From JACPGQ01 sp039798685 (GTDB taxonomy: Bacteria; Patescibacteriota; Microgenomatia; Levybacterales; UBA12049), in contig JBDKFM010000009.1 in the NCBI GenBank assembly GCA_039798685.1, positions 1 through 26,205 on the forward strand: 26,205 nt of DNA, given 5' to 3'. Below, in pieces: positions 1 to 7,109 of the stretch (position 1 is the stretch's first letter; each line of letters opens with the position of its first letter). The notes beneath the pieces were generated by a model. The model was not told where the DNA came from. It did not search any database and saw only the letters and a list, made by a program, of their open reading frames with translations. The position numbers and the translations under genes were made by a program.

Positions 1-1332
1 GGAACCATTCTACCCTACCTTCGTGATGGACGATTGCCGATTGTCGGCACGATGTCACCCGGAAATTACAAGATGTATCTTGAAAAAAATCCTCTTGCAG
101 AAGAATTTACGATTATTAAGGTGCAACCACCTGAGAAAGACGTATTGTTGGGGATGCTGCTTCAACGGTCAATGCAGATTGAGTCAGAGTACCATTGTAT
201 CGTGACGTTGAAAGCGATAGAGGAGGCAGTAAAACATGCGAATCTTTATCTGCCTGATCAGGCACTTCCCGGAAGTGGTGTACGGCTTCTCTCAGATGTC
301 GCGAGTCAGATCGCTGCAAAGAAAGGCAAAGGTGCCATTGTCGAAGGTGGCGATGTGACGGCACTTGTCGAGCAAAAAACAAATGTTCCGGTCGGCATGC
401 CTCTCGCAGCTGAGAAAGATCTCTTGCTACATCTTGAAGAGCATCTTCATACGCGGGTAATCGATCAGGTCGCAGCGATTCGTGCGATTGCCGAGGCGAT
501 GCGTCGTGTGAGAAGCGGGGTTGTAGTATTAGAGCGCCCCATATCATTTCTTTTTCTCGGTCCGACAGGTGTCGGAAAAACAGAGACTGCAAAAGCTCTT
601 GCTGATATCTATTTTCATGGAGAAGCGCATATCATAAGGCTTGATATGAGTGAATACGCAGATACTGACGGAATAAAACGGTTGCTTGGTGCACCCCCCG
701 GTCAGGGTGATGAGAGGGGCGAATTGACCGATAAAGTGCATGATACTCCGTACGCGCTTGTGCTCCTGGATGAGTTTGAGAAAGCAAATCCCCGCATTCT
801 TGACCTATTTTTACAAGTTCTCGAGGACGGACGTCTCACCGATAACAAAGGAAGAACCGTATCATTTGATAAGACGATTATTATTGCGACCTCAAACGCG
901 GCATCTGAGTACATTCGTGAACAGATTGCAGCGGGTAAAAAAGTCGATACAGCTTTTCATCAGGATCTCCTTGAGTATCTTCAATCCCAGCACCTTTTTA
1001 AGCCTGAATTATTAAATAGATTTGATGAGGTAATTACGTTTACACCTCTTGGTCCCGTTGAAATTGCGCAGATAACGACACTGCTTCTTGATGAAATAGT
1101 AAAAACAATGCAGGAGCAGGATATCACACTGAGTTTTAGTGATGATGTCGTTAAAAAGATTGCAGCAGAAGGCTATGATCCGCAATTTGGTGCCCGTCCG
1201 CTTCGTCGTTATATACAAACGACAGTTGAGGATGCGATTGCGAAGTTGAAGCTTGAAGATAAGTTGGCTCGCGGAGCATCGGCACGGTTTGTTCTGGAAG
1301 AAAAGGGCACGATTGGCGTTGTTGTATCATAA
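1..1332 (+). CDS. Clp/Hsp100 AAA+ ATPase, 5'-truncated by window edge
   Basis: The reading frame is open from base 1, so the start lies outside; 443 codons are visible. It covers the end of the D1 AAA+ module and all of D2. D2 has Walker A GPTGVGKT (559-582), Walker B LVLLDEFEKA, sensor 1 IIIATSNAAS, an NRFDE arginine-finger segment and sensor 2 GARPLRR, so D2 should be an active ATPase that unfolds or disaggregates proteins. Oddities: where ClpB D1 has its arginine pair (ALERRF), this protein reads PLAEEF (Glu codons 100-105). There is no coiled-coil M-domain between D1 and D2. There is no IGL/VGF-type ClpP-docking loop between sensor 1 and the HLFKPELLNRFDE segment. I therefore do not assign clpA, clpB or clpC. 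It probably acts without ClpP, which is inference. The stop codon abuts the next start with no gap, suggesting co-transcription. Confidence 0.93.
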   Translation, partial: GTILPYLRDGRLPIVGTMSPGNYKMYLEKNPLAEEFTIIKVQPPEKDVLLGMLLQRSMQIESEYHCIVTLKAIEEAVKHANLYLPDQALPGSGVRLLSDVASQIAAKKGKGAIVEGGDVTALVEQKTNVPVGMPLAAEKDLLLHLEEHLHTRVIDQVAAIRAIAEAMRRVRSGVVVLERPISFLFLGPTGVGKTETAKALADIYFHGEAHIIRLDMSEYADTDGIKRLLGAPPGQGDERGELTDKVHDTPYALVLLDEFEKANPRILDLFLQVLEDGRLTDNKGRTVSFDKTIIIATSNAASEYIREQIAAGKKVDTAFHQDLLEYLQSQHLFKPELLNRFDEVITFTPLGPVEIAQITTLLLDEIVKTMQEQDITLSFSDDVVKKIAAEGYDPQFGARPLRRYIQTTVEDAIAKLKLEDKLARGASARFVLEEKGTIGVVVS

Positions 1333-2433
1333 ATGAGTATGAAGATTTGGTGGTTTCTGCAGAAGAACACAAATTCATGTAAGGCCTTTTTTGCCGGTAG
1401 TGGCGAGGCCTATACATTGGTGCTTTTGGGTATGGTCGCTGCTGCAAGTTATCTTATTACTGGTGGTTTGTTGCCTGCGATTGAACAAAATCCTTTGGAT
1501 GCAGAGCACGTCGAGATTGATGATACATCGGCAACCTCAGATAAAGATAATCTGCAGCTTGTCAATATTGGTATCAAGCTTACAGGCACTCTCACCCCGA
1601 CTGAGACTCCAGTACCGACTGATGCTCCGACACCGACGACTGGTTTAGGTACTCCAACACCGACACCCAGACCTACGAGAACTCCGACTCCGACAAGGAG
1701 GCCAAATACCCCAACCCCGACATCGGTGACTGCATGTCTGAATAACACAGCCATTGATCTTGTTGTCGATCTATCCTACTCGATGAGAAATAATGGGAAA
1801 GATCTTGCGCTTAGAACAGCACTTGAGGAGTTCCGTAAGTCATTGAGAACAAATACGAGAATTGCAATTCAGGTTTTTGGAAGTCCGGATAGTTACTCTG
1901 GGGGTGCGGAGTCACGTCTTCCTTTCGTCCGTTATGGAGCGAATCCTGATCGTGTAAAAGCTGCGATCAGCGGTCTTACTCCGGGAGCACTCGGCGGAAC
2001 ATATATGAAGGCAGGGTTTGAGGAGGCGCTCCCTCTCATCGACGCAGAGAAGGAAAAACGACCTGGATATCGTTATGTGACAATTCTTTTTTCAGATGGA
2101 GTTCCTGAGGTGAGTGGAGCGACAGATGATGCGTGTGTCGCTGAAGTCGGAAATCCTGCGACCAGTTTTTATCGATGTTTTGCAAAAGCACAGGATCCGA
2201 GAAGATTTGGTCTTGATACAGATATGAAGGACCTTGTGAGTAAAGTGTACTCAGTTGCGATCTATGATGATACACCTGGAACAGAGGATGCAGCACTCAT
2301 CTCTCCGCTCTCTGATTTGTTGAAGGATATCGCATCAGGAAGATCGGCGCCTTATTATCAGACAACTACAGTAGGTAATCCTGCTGAGTTGACCCCAATT
2401 TTTAAATCAATTGTGAATGGGATTTGTCAGTAA
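1333..2433 (+). CDS. Membrane-anchored von Willebrand factor A domain protein
   Basis: This 366-residue protein starts at the ATG directly after the clp TAA; there is no room for a ribosome binding site, so coupling is likely. A single hydrophobic segment (about residues 27-47, ending SYLITGGLLP) anchors it with the bulk outside. A Thr/Pro linker follows (about 86-131), then a vWA domain from about residue 137. The MIDAS metal site is complete: DLSYS (D146, S148, S150), T223 in GGTYM and D255 in FSDG. Cysteines in the vWA part (for example CVAEV, YRCFAK and the C-terminal GICQ) could form disulfides. vWA domains with intact MIDAS generally bind protein ligands through a divalent cation, so a surface adhesion or complex-assembly role is plausible but unproven. 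The N-terminal module recurs in the next gene. Confidence 0.88.
   Translation: MSMKIWWFLQKNTNSCKAFFAGSGEAYTLVLLGMVAAASYLITGGLLPAIEQNPLDAEHVEIDDTSATSDKDNLQLVNIGIKLTGTLTPTETPVPTDAPTPTTGLGTPTPTPRPTRTPTPTRRPNTPTPTSVTACLNNTAIDLVVDLSYSMRNNGKDLALRTALEEFRKSLRTNTRIAIQVFGSPDSYSGGAESRLPFVRYGANPDRVKAAISGLTPGALGGTYMKAGFEEALPLIDAEKEKRPGYRYVTILFSDGVPEVSGATDDACVAEVGNPATSFYRCFAKAQDPRRFGLDTDMKDLVSKVYSVAIYDDTPGTEDAALISPLSDLLKDIASGRSAPYYQTTTVGNPAELTPIFKSIVNGICQ
1588..1725 (+). repeat. Thr-Pro-rich linker repeat (PTPT type)
   Basis: This stretch encodes a run of TPT, PTP and TPTPRPTRTP-like units. It is low-complexity at both DNA (ccgac/caac-rich) and protein level. It forms an extended spacer between the membrane anchor and the vWA domain, and such linkers are typical of surface proteins that must reach away from the membrane. 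Confidence 0.85.
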
Positions 2434-2448
2434 GAATATAAAGAGTTT

Positions 2449-2706
2449 GTGTGGAGAAGTAACGGTATGATGCGCTCATTTTTTTTCAAATACAAATACT
2501 ATAGTCAGGGTTCTTCAAACATGTATGTTTTGGTAATAATACTTGTTATTATAATCATAAGCTATCTTCTCGCAGGTGGATTGGTGCCGAATATCGTGAA
2601 GACTCCAGAGGATCCGGTAGCGGTGCAGGTGGCTACTCCTCGTACAATTGGTAATACAAATACGCTACAGCTGATTAATCTGGAGGTTTCTTCGGAGCAG
2701 CAGTAA
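2449..2706 (+). CDS. Small single-pass membrane protein sharing the vWA protein's anchor module
   Basis: This protein of 79-85 residues has one strong transmembrane segment (YVLVIILVIIIISYLLAGG) and a short polar C-terminal part. Residues around and after the membrane segment match the preceding vWA protein: SYL..GGL.P.I...P.D, then N.LQL.N. Function unknown. The start is uncertain. GTG 2449 lies 6 nt after a TATAAA (2437-2442), as in other promoters of this window. ATG 2467 lies 10 nt after GGAG (2453-2456), a plausible Shine-Dalgarno. The gene follows the vWA gene by 15 nt and is probably in the same operon. It may be a partner subunit or a prepilin-like minor component, which is speculation. 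Confidence 0.7.
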   Translation: MWRSNGMMRSFFFKYKYYSQGSSNMYVLVIILVIIIISYLLAGGLVPNIVKTPEDPVAVQVATPRTIGNTNTLQLINLEVSSEQQ

Positions 2707-2780
2707 TATATCTGCGCTTCAATTTCATATCGTTACTGCTATTTCTTGGTGTTCTTTTTTATATTTTTCACTCTGTACGG

Positions 2781-2809
2781 TTGATCGAAGCAAGCTGATC
2801 TGGTATACT
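2781..2809 (+). promoter_or_regulatory. Promoter for nusA (TTGATC-17-TATACT)
   Basis: The -35 TTGATC (2781-2786) and -10 TATACT (2804-2809) are separated by exactly 17 bp. Only 10 nt separate the -10 from the nusA ATG at 2820, so the transcript would start about 3-4 nt before, or at, the start codon. Confidence 0.75.
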
Positions 2810-2819
2810 TGATCCCACT

Positions 2820-4028
2820 ATGCCAGCTGTACAACGATCGGAATTTGCTTTAGCGTTGAATCAAGTCGCCACGGAACGCGGTGTTGACGTGACTGTGGTG
2901 TTAGATACGGTCAGAAATGCAATTGTTGCGGCATACCGCAAAGATCATCCGGGAGTCGAACTCGAAGAGTACACTGCAGAGTTAAATCCCAACACAGGTG
3001 AAGCGAAAATTCTCCATAACGGAGTTGACGTGACTCCTCCGGGCTTCGGGAGAATTGCAGCACAGACTGCAAAGCAGGTAATTCTTCAGAAGATCCGTGA
3101 AAAAGAGAAAGAAGCAATTCTTAGTGATTACAAGCTCCGTATCGGGACCGTTGTGAACGGTATGGTGCTTCGTTTTGCAGGTCCGAATGTCATCGTCGAT
3201 ATCGGAAAGACAGAGGCGATCATGCCACCGCAGGAGCAGATCCAGGCAGAGAAGTATCGCTTAAATCAACGTCTCTCAGTGCATCTTGTTGAGATCCGTG
3301 AAGGACAAAGAGGCGAAGAGGTCATTGTGTCGCGTGCGAGTAACGGACTTCTTGAAGGGCTTTTCAAACGAGAAGTTCCTGAGGTTTCGCAGGGGAGTGT
3401 GCAGATAAAAGCTATCGTGAGAGAGCCTGGAAACAGAGCGAAAGTCGCTGTTGCCTCAACGCAGCCGGGTATTGATCCAGTAGGATCATGTGTCGGACAA
3501 AAAGGCGTCCGTATTCAAGCAATCATTCAGGAATTTAGCGGTCTTGAGAAAATTGATATCATTCAATGGACAGATGATCAGCAGACATACGTTGCAAATG
3601 CGCTCTCACCGGCCAAAAATGTCAGAGTTGAACTAAAAGAAGAAGAAAAAGTTGCCCATGTTTTCGTTCCGGCTGACCAGCTCTCTTTGACGATTGGTGG
3701 TGGAGGTCAGAATGTTCGTCTCGCCTCAAAGTTGACCGGGTACCGGATAGAAATAGAGGGTGAAGGCGGAGAGGCAGTTGCTGAGGACGTTGAAGCTGAA
3801 AATAAGGATGAGACACCTGAAGTAGAAGCAGCTGATGTAGAAACAGTCAAAGAAGAGAAGAAAGAAGATGCAAAAGCAGCAGAAGAAACTGTAGAGGCAA
3901 TAGCTGAAGCAGAAGCACCCGAAACCACATCGGAAAAAACAGAGACACAGCCTGTAGATGAAGTTATCGTGACGACAGATGAAGCCGCTTCGCCTGCAGT
4001 ACCAACCGAACCTGAGAAGAGTGAGTAA
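2820..4028 (+). CDS. nusA: Transcription termination/antitermination factor NusA
   Basis: NusA binds RNA polymerase and nascent RNA and modulates pausing, termination and antitermination. The order of domains is typical: an N-terminal polymerase-binding domain (about residues 1-100, with FALALNQVATERGVD), an S1 domain (about 106-170, RIGTVVNGMVLRFAGPNVIV), then two KH domains (about 195-310). KH1 carries the family hallmark DPVGSCVGQKGVRIQ near residue 219, and KH2 carries TIGGGGQNVRLASKLTG. From about residue 312 an acidic Glu/Ala/Lys-rich low-complexity tail of about 90 residues replaces the structured acidic repeats of some NusA proteins. A strong promoter lies directly upstream. rimP and ylxR, frequent nusA neighbours in other bacteria, are absent here. 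infB follows 74 nt downstream. Confidence 0.96.
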   Translation: MPAVQRSEFALALNQVATERGVDVTVVLDTVRNAIVAAYRKDHPGVELEEYTAELNPNTGEAKILHNGVDVTPPGFGRIAAQTAKQVILQKIREKEKEAILSDYKLRIGTVVNGMVLRFAGPNVIVDIGKTEAIMPPQEQIQAEKYRLNQRLSVHLVEIREGQRGEEVIVSRASNGLLEGLFKREVPEVSQGSVQIKAIVREPGNRAKVAVASTQPGIDPVGSCVGQKGVRIQAIIQEFSGLEKIDIIQWTDDQQTYVANALSPAKNVRVELKEEEKVAHVFVPADQLSLTIGGGGQNVRLASKLTGYRIEIEGEGGEAVAEDVEAENKDETPEVEAADVETVKEEKKEDAKAAEETVEAIAEAEAPETTSEKTETQPVDEVIVTTDEAASPAVPTEPEKSE

Positions 4029-4102
4029 CACTGTTTTCGTTTCACAATGAAAAACGCACAGTACGCATTTGAGAGATCGGGCACACAGAAAGACAACCTG
4101 CT

Positions 4103-5569
4103 ATGGATACACACGACAAAAAAAATGACAGCACCTCTCTTTTTCCTCCTGTCGTAACAGTGCTTGGCCATGTTGATCATGGCAAGACGACGCTTCTCGA
4201 TGCTATCCGCAAGACATCACATGTAAAACGCGAAGTTGGCGGTATAACCCAGAAGATCGGTGCATCAGCAGTCGTAATTCCCCACGAGAAGAAGCTCAGA
4301 AAGATCACTTTTCTTGATACTCCCGGGCATGAAGCATTCGGAAATATGCGAAGTCGTGGGGCGACAGTTGCTGATATTGGGCTTCTGATCATCTCAAGTG
4401 CAGATGGAGTCATGCCGCAGACAAAAGAGAGTATCGCGCTGCTCAAGCAATCGGAAATACCATTCATTGTCGTTCTCACAAAGACCGATTTGGATACCAG
4501 TAATTCTGAGCGGGTCAAACAGCAACTTTTGAAAGAACAGGTCATGCTTGAGAATTACGGTGGAGAGATTCCTGTCATCGAGGTCTCAGCAAAAACGAAT
4601 CACAATATTCAGGCTCTTTTGGATTTGATTCTTCTTATTTTTGATTTGAGGGAAAGTAGCCGAACCGTGAGTAGTACTGATCCATTCTCAGCCGTTATTA
4701 TCGAGTCGCGACGTGACCCGAAAGTCGGTCCGAGAGCCTCAATTGTCGTCAAGAGCGGGACACTCAATGCCCGTGACGAGATTACGTGTGAGGGAGTAGT
4801 CGGAAAAGTGAAAAGCATGATCACTGACTCAGGTGAAATGGTAAAAAGTGCGACTGTTGGTGATGCAGTTGAGCTATTGGGTTTTGATGATGTGCCTGCT
4901 GTTGGAGGAGTGGTGACGTTGAAATCAAACCCGAAGACTGTGGTGAAAGCTGTACCTGTGGCTCAGTTGCAAAAAGAGCTCGTCTATCAGAAGGCCGAAA
5001 AGCAGTCTGATCTGGCGCTCGTACTCGTGGCTGATTCTGAGGGGTCTTTGGAGGCGATTTTGCAGTCTTTGCCAAAAGAGGTGAAAATTCTTGCCAAAAA
5101 AACAGGCGAGGTCTCAGAGAATGATATTCTCATGGCAAAGTCGACTGGGGGTCTTGTCCTCTCATTTAATTCAAGAATAAAGCCTGACGTCGCGAGGTTT
5201 GCAATGCTTGAGAAAGTACTTGCGAAAAACTATGAGATTATCTATGAGATGCTTGATGAGATAAAAGACGTACTTGAAGGAAAAAAGCTGGCTGGCCTCG
5301 AGCAGATTCTCGGTCGTGCCAAAGTGCTCGCATTGTTTCCGTTTGACAAGCAAACCGTGCTTGGAGTCTCAATTCTTGAGGGTAGGCTTGCAAAAGGCGA
5401 CTTGGTGCGCCTTGAGCGTGGAGATGTCATAGTCGGGGAGTCAACAATAGCCTCAGTCCGAAGCGGAAAAAATCAAATTTCCAAGGTAGAGCGTGGGCAC
5501 GAAGCAGGCATTCTCCTGAGCCACGTGCTTGACTTTAGAGTCGGAGATATGATAGTATCCCATACATAA
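4103..5569 (+). CDS. infB: Translation initiation factor IF-2, without N-terminal extension
   Basis: IF-2 is the GTPase that brings initiator fMet-tRNA to the 30S subunit and promotes 50S joining. G1 GHVDHGKT begins at about residue 22, followed by the switch segment VGGITQ, G3 DTPGHEA and G5 SAK. The protein then runs through domains II, III and the C-terminal C2 domain (fMet-tRNA binding), ending RVGDMIVSHT. At 488 residues it is essentially only the conserved G-to-C2 core; the long N-terminal region of E. coli IF-2 is missing. G4 reads TKTD where NKxD is canonical. An in-frame TGA at 4070 shows the frame does not extend far upstream. No clear Shine-Dalgarno or -10 was seen before the ATG, so it is probably read from the nusA promoter. 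Confidence 0.96.
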   Translation: MDTHDKKNDSTSLFPPVVTVLGHVDHGKTTLLDAIRKTSHVKREVGGITQKIGASAVVIPHEKKLRKITFLDTPGHEAFGNMRSRGATVADIGLLIISSADGVMPQTKESIALLKQSEIPFIVVLTKTDLDTSNSERVKQQLLKEQVMLENYGGEIPVIEVSAKTNHNIQALLDLILLIFDLRESSRTVSSTDPFSAVIIESRRDPKVGPRASIVVKSGTLNARDEITCEGVVGKVKSMITDSGEMVKSATVGDAVELLGFDDVPAVGGVVTLKSNPKTVVKAVPVAQLQKELVYQKAEKQSDLALVLVADSEGSLEAILQSLPKEVKILAKKTGEVSENDILMAKSTGGLVLSFNSRIKPDVARFAMLEKVLAKNYEIIYEMLDEIKDVLEGKKLAGLEQILGRAKVLALFPFDKQTVLGVSILEGRLAKGDLVRLERGDVIVGESTIASVRSGKNQISKVERGHEAGILLSHVLDFRVGDMIVSHT

Positions 5570-5587
5570 TTAATTAATATAGGATAT

Positions 5588-6742
5588 ATGGATACAAACC
5601 TTCAGGCCAGAGTGAGCGAGCTTCTCCAGAAAAACGACAAAATAGCAGTTGCCGTCGGGAAAAACCCAAGTATTGATGATATGGCAGCCGCGCTGTCGCT
5701 TTTTCTCGGACTCAATAAGCTTGGTAAAAAAGTTTCTATCGCTTCATCAAGCCAGCCTCTAGTAGAACACTCTTCTCTTGTTGCAATTGACCGCGTAAAA
5801 GGTTCTTTTGAAGGGGATGGTGGCGACCTGATCGTGTCTTTCCCGTATCGCGAAGGAGAGATTGAGAAAGTATCATATACAATTGAGAGCGGTTTGCTGA
5901 ATATAGTCGTCAAAGCAGGAGAACAGGGTCTTCAGTTTAAGGAGCAGGATGTACGATATTCACGTGGGGGTGGAGTTCCTCAGGTGCTCTTTATCGTCGG
6001 AACAGCTCGGCTTGCTGATCTTGGTAGCCTCTTTAATCCGGAATCACTCAAAGATACCTCAATCGTCAATCTCGACAACAAAGCTGATAATCAGGGATTT
6101 GGTGATGTGGTGTTGGTTTCACAGACTGCCTCGTCAGTATCAGAAATCGTCGGAGAATTGCTTCTTTCACTTGGTGTTGAGCTAGATGTAGATATTGCGC
6201 AGAATCTTTTGAGTGGTATTACTGTCGGAACAGCAAATTTCCAGAGCCCGAAAACAACATTTCTCGCATTCGAGATGGCAGCAACATTTATGAAGAAGGG
6301 TGCAGTGAGACAGCGTCAACAGCCGATGGCGCAAAATGAAGAACAGGTTTCAAGCTTTATGCCTGAGCAAATGATTTCACAAGGTGCAGGTGCACGTGGT
6401 GGTGTGCGGAATCAGTTTGCCGGTTCCCAGATGCCGCAGATGCCGACAATGCCTCGACCTCAGCGTCCAATGCCGCGACCTATGGTGCGTCCACAACCGT
6501 CATTGCAACAGACTCTCCGCCAACAGGCACCAATGCCGTCGCAGGCGCCATTATCACAGCCTTTCCCGCAACAGCGCGTACAGCCACAAGCGATGTCACA
6601 ACAGGATGAGCAGTTTGATCAGAATCTTGATCAGATCAGAAATGATATTCAGGCACAGGTGCAGAATCAGCAGCCGGCAGCGCAGAAGCCACCGTCTGAC
6701 TGGCTAACTCCCAAAGTCTACAAAGGCTCTTCAAATGTCTAA
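5588..6742 (+). CDS. Degenerate DHH-family (NrnA/RecJ-like) phosphoesterase homologue with Gln/Pro-rich tail
   Basis: The overall pattern follows the NrnA-type DHH phosphoesterase fold, often found near infB, rbfA and truB. The helix GLNKLGKKV follows motif I, the segment QGFGDVVLVSQTASSVSEIVGELL matches the one after the DHH motif, and LLSGITVGTANF matches the LYTGIxTDTGxF motif. However, the metal-binding residues are replaced. Motif I NPDGD becomes NPSIDD (residues 26-31), DHH becomes DNK (163-165), and DTGxF becomes GTANF (214-218). It is therefore probably not a nuclease or phosphatase but may keep nucleotide or RNA binding. Residues about 240-384 are a Gln/Pro/Met-rich disordered tail. 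AGGA (5581-5584) and TAATAT (5575-5580) lie just upstream of the ATG, so either a weak Shine-Dalgarno or an internal promoter is possible. Confidence 0.75.
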   Translation: MDTNLQARVSELLQKNDKIAVAVGKNPSIDDMAAALSLFLGLNKLGKKVSIASSSQPLVEHSSLVAIDRVKGSFEGDGGDLIVSFPYREGEIEKVSYTIESGLLNIVVKAGEQGLQFKEQDVRYSRGGGVPQVLFIVGTARLADLGSLFNPESLKDTSIVNLDNKADNQGFGDVVLVSQTASSVSEIVGELLLSLGVELDVDIAQNLLSGITVGTANFQSPKTTFLAFEMAATFMKKGAVRQRQQPMAQNEEQVSSFMPEQMISQGAGARGGVRNQFAGSQMPQMPTMPRPQRPMPRPMVRPQPSLQQTLRQQAPMPSQAPLSQPFPQQRVQPQAMSQQDEQFDQNLDQIRNDIQAQVQNQQPAAQKPPSDWLTPKVYKGSSNV

Positions 6743-6810
6743 GAGACGTGCTCCCGGGAAGTGTAAAAAGAACAGAGAGTAACTTGATGCTTTTTTTCCT
6801 AGGCTCAGTA

Positions 6811-6819
6811 TGCTATAAT
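6811..6819 (+). promoter_or_regulatory. Extended -10 promoter for rpsO-pnp (TGCTATAAT)
   Basis: A perfect TATAAT (6814-6819) is preceded by TGC, forming an extended -10. At 17 bp upstream there is only a T-run (6791-6796) as a weak -35; TTGATG at 6784 is too far away (24 bp). The start codon of rpsO is 20 nt downstream, giving an untranslated leader of roughly 14 nt, the longest in this window among clear -10/start pairs apart from the surface protein at 24770. Confidence 0.75.
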
Positions 6820-6839
6820 TACAGAGATTAATAAAACAT

Positions 6840-7109
6840 ATGCCATTGTCAACAATTCAAAAACAAGATATCATAAAGAAGTTCCAGACCGTTGACGGAG
6901 ACACAGGATCACCGGAAGTGCAGATTGCACTCCTTACAAATCGCATCACACGTCTCGCAGATCACCTAAAAGAACACGCACATGATGTGCATAGTAGACG
7001 AGGCTTGCTCTCAATGATTGCAAAAAGACGTAGACTGATGAACTTCCTTAAAAAAGTAGATGGTGGCCGTGCAACAGGCATTGCCAAGAAGATAGGATTG
7101 AAAGACTAA
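6840..7109 (+). CDS. rpsO: 30S ribosomal protein S15
   Basis: The 89-residue product is a full-length uS15, which binds 16S rRNA in the 30S platform. Recognisable segments are the early GDTGSPEVQIALLT, then LKEHAHDVHSRRGLL and the C-terminal RRRLMNFLKK with a terminal KIGLKD. It has its own extended -10 promoter and is followed with no gap by pnp, the conserved rpsO-pnp pair of many bacteria. No specific S15 autoregulatory RNA structure was recognisable in the short leader. Confidence 0.97.
   Translation: MPLSTIQKQDIIKKFQTVDGDTGSPEVQIALLTNRITRLADHLKEHAHDVHSRRGLLSMIAKRRRLMNFLKKVDGGRATGIAKKIGLKD

Noticed and set aside
1449..1754. Minus-strand open frame opposite the Thr-Pro linker, rich in Val/Gly
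   Set aside because: Complement of the PTPT repeat, with no promoter or start signal. Low complexity, no known family.
4047..4157. 36-codon ORF in the nusA-infB gap that runs into infB
   Set aside because: No -10 or Shine-Dalgarno ahead, and it overlaps the infB start in another frame; likely chance.
3707..4180. Minus-strand open frame opposite the NusA tail, rich in Ser/Ala/Val
   Set aside because: It is the complement of the Glu/Ala/Lys-rich NusA tail; composition explains the open frame.
6784..6789. TTGATG as the -35 of the rpsO promoter
   Set aside because: It is 24 bp from TATAAT, too far; the extended TGC -10 explains the promoter better.
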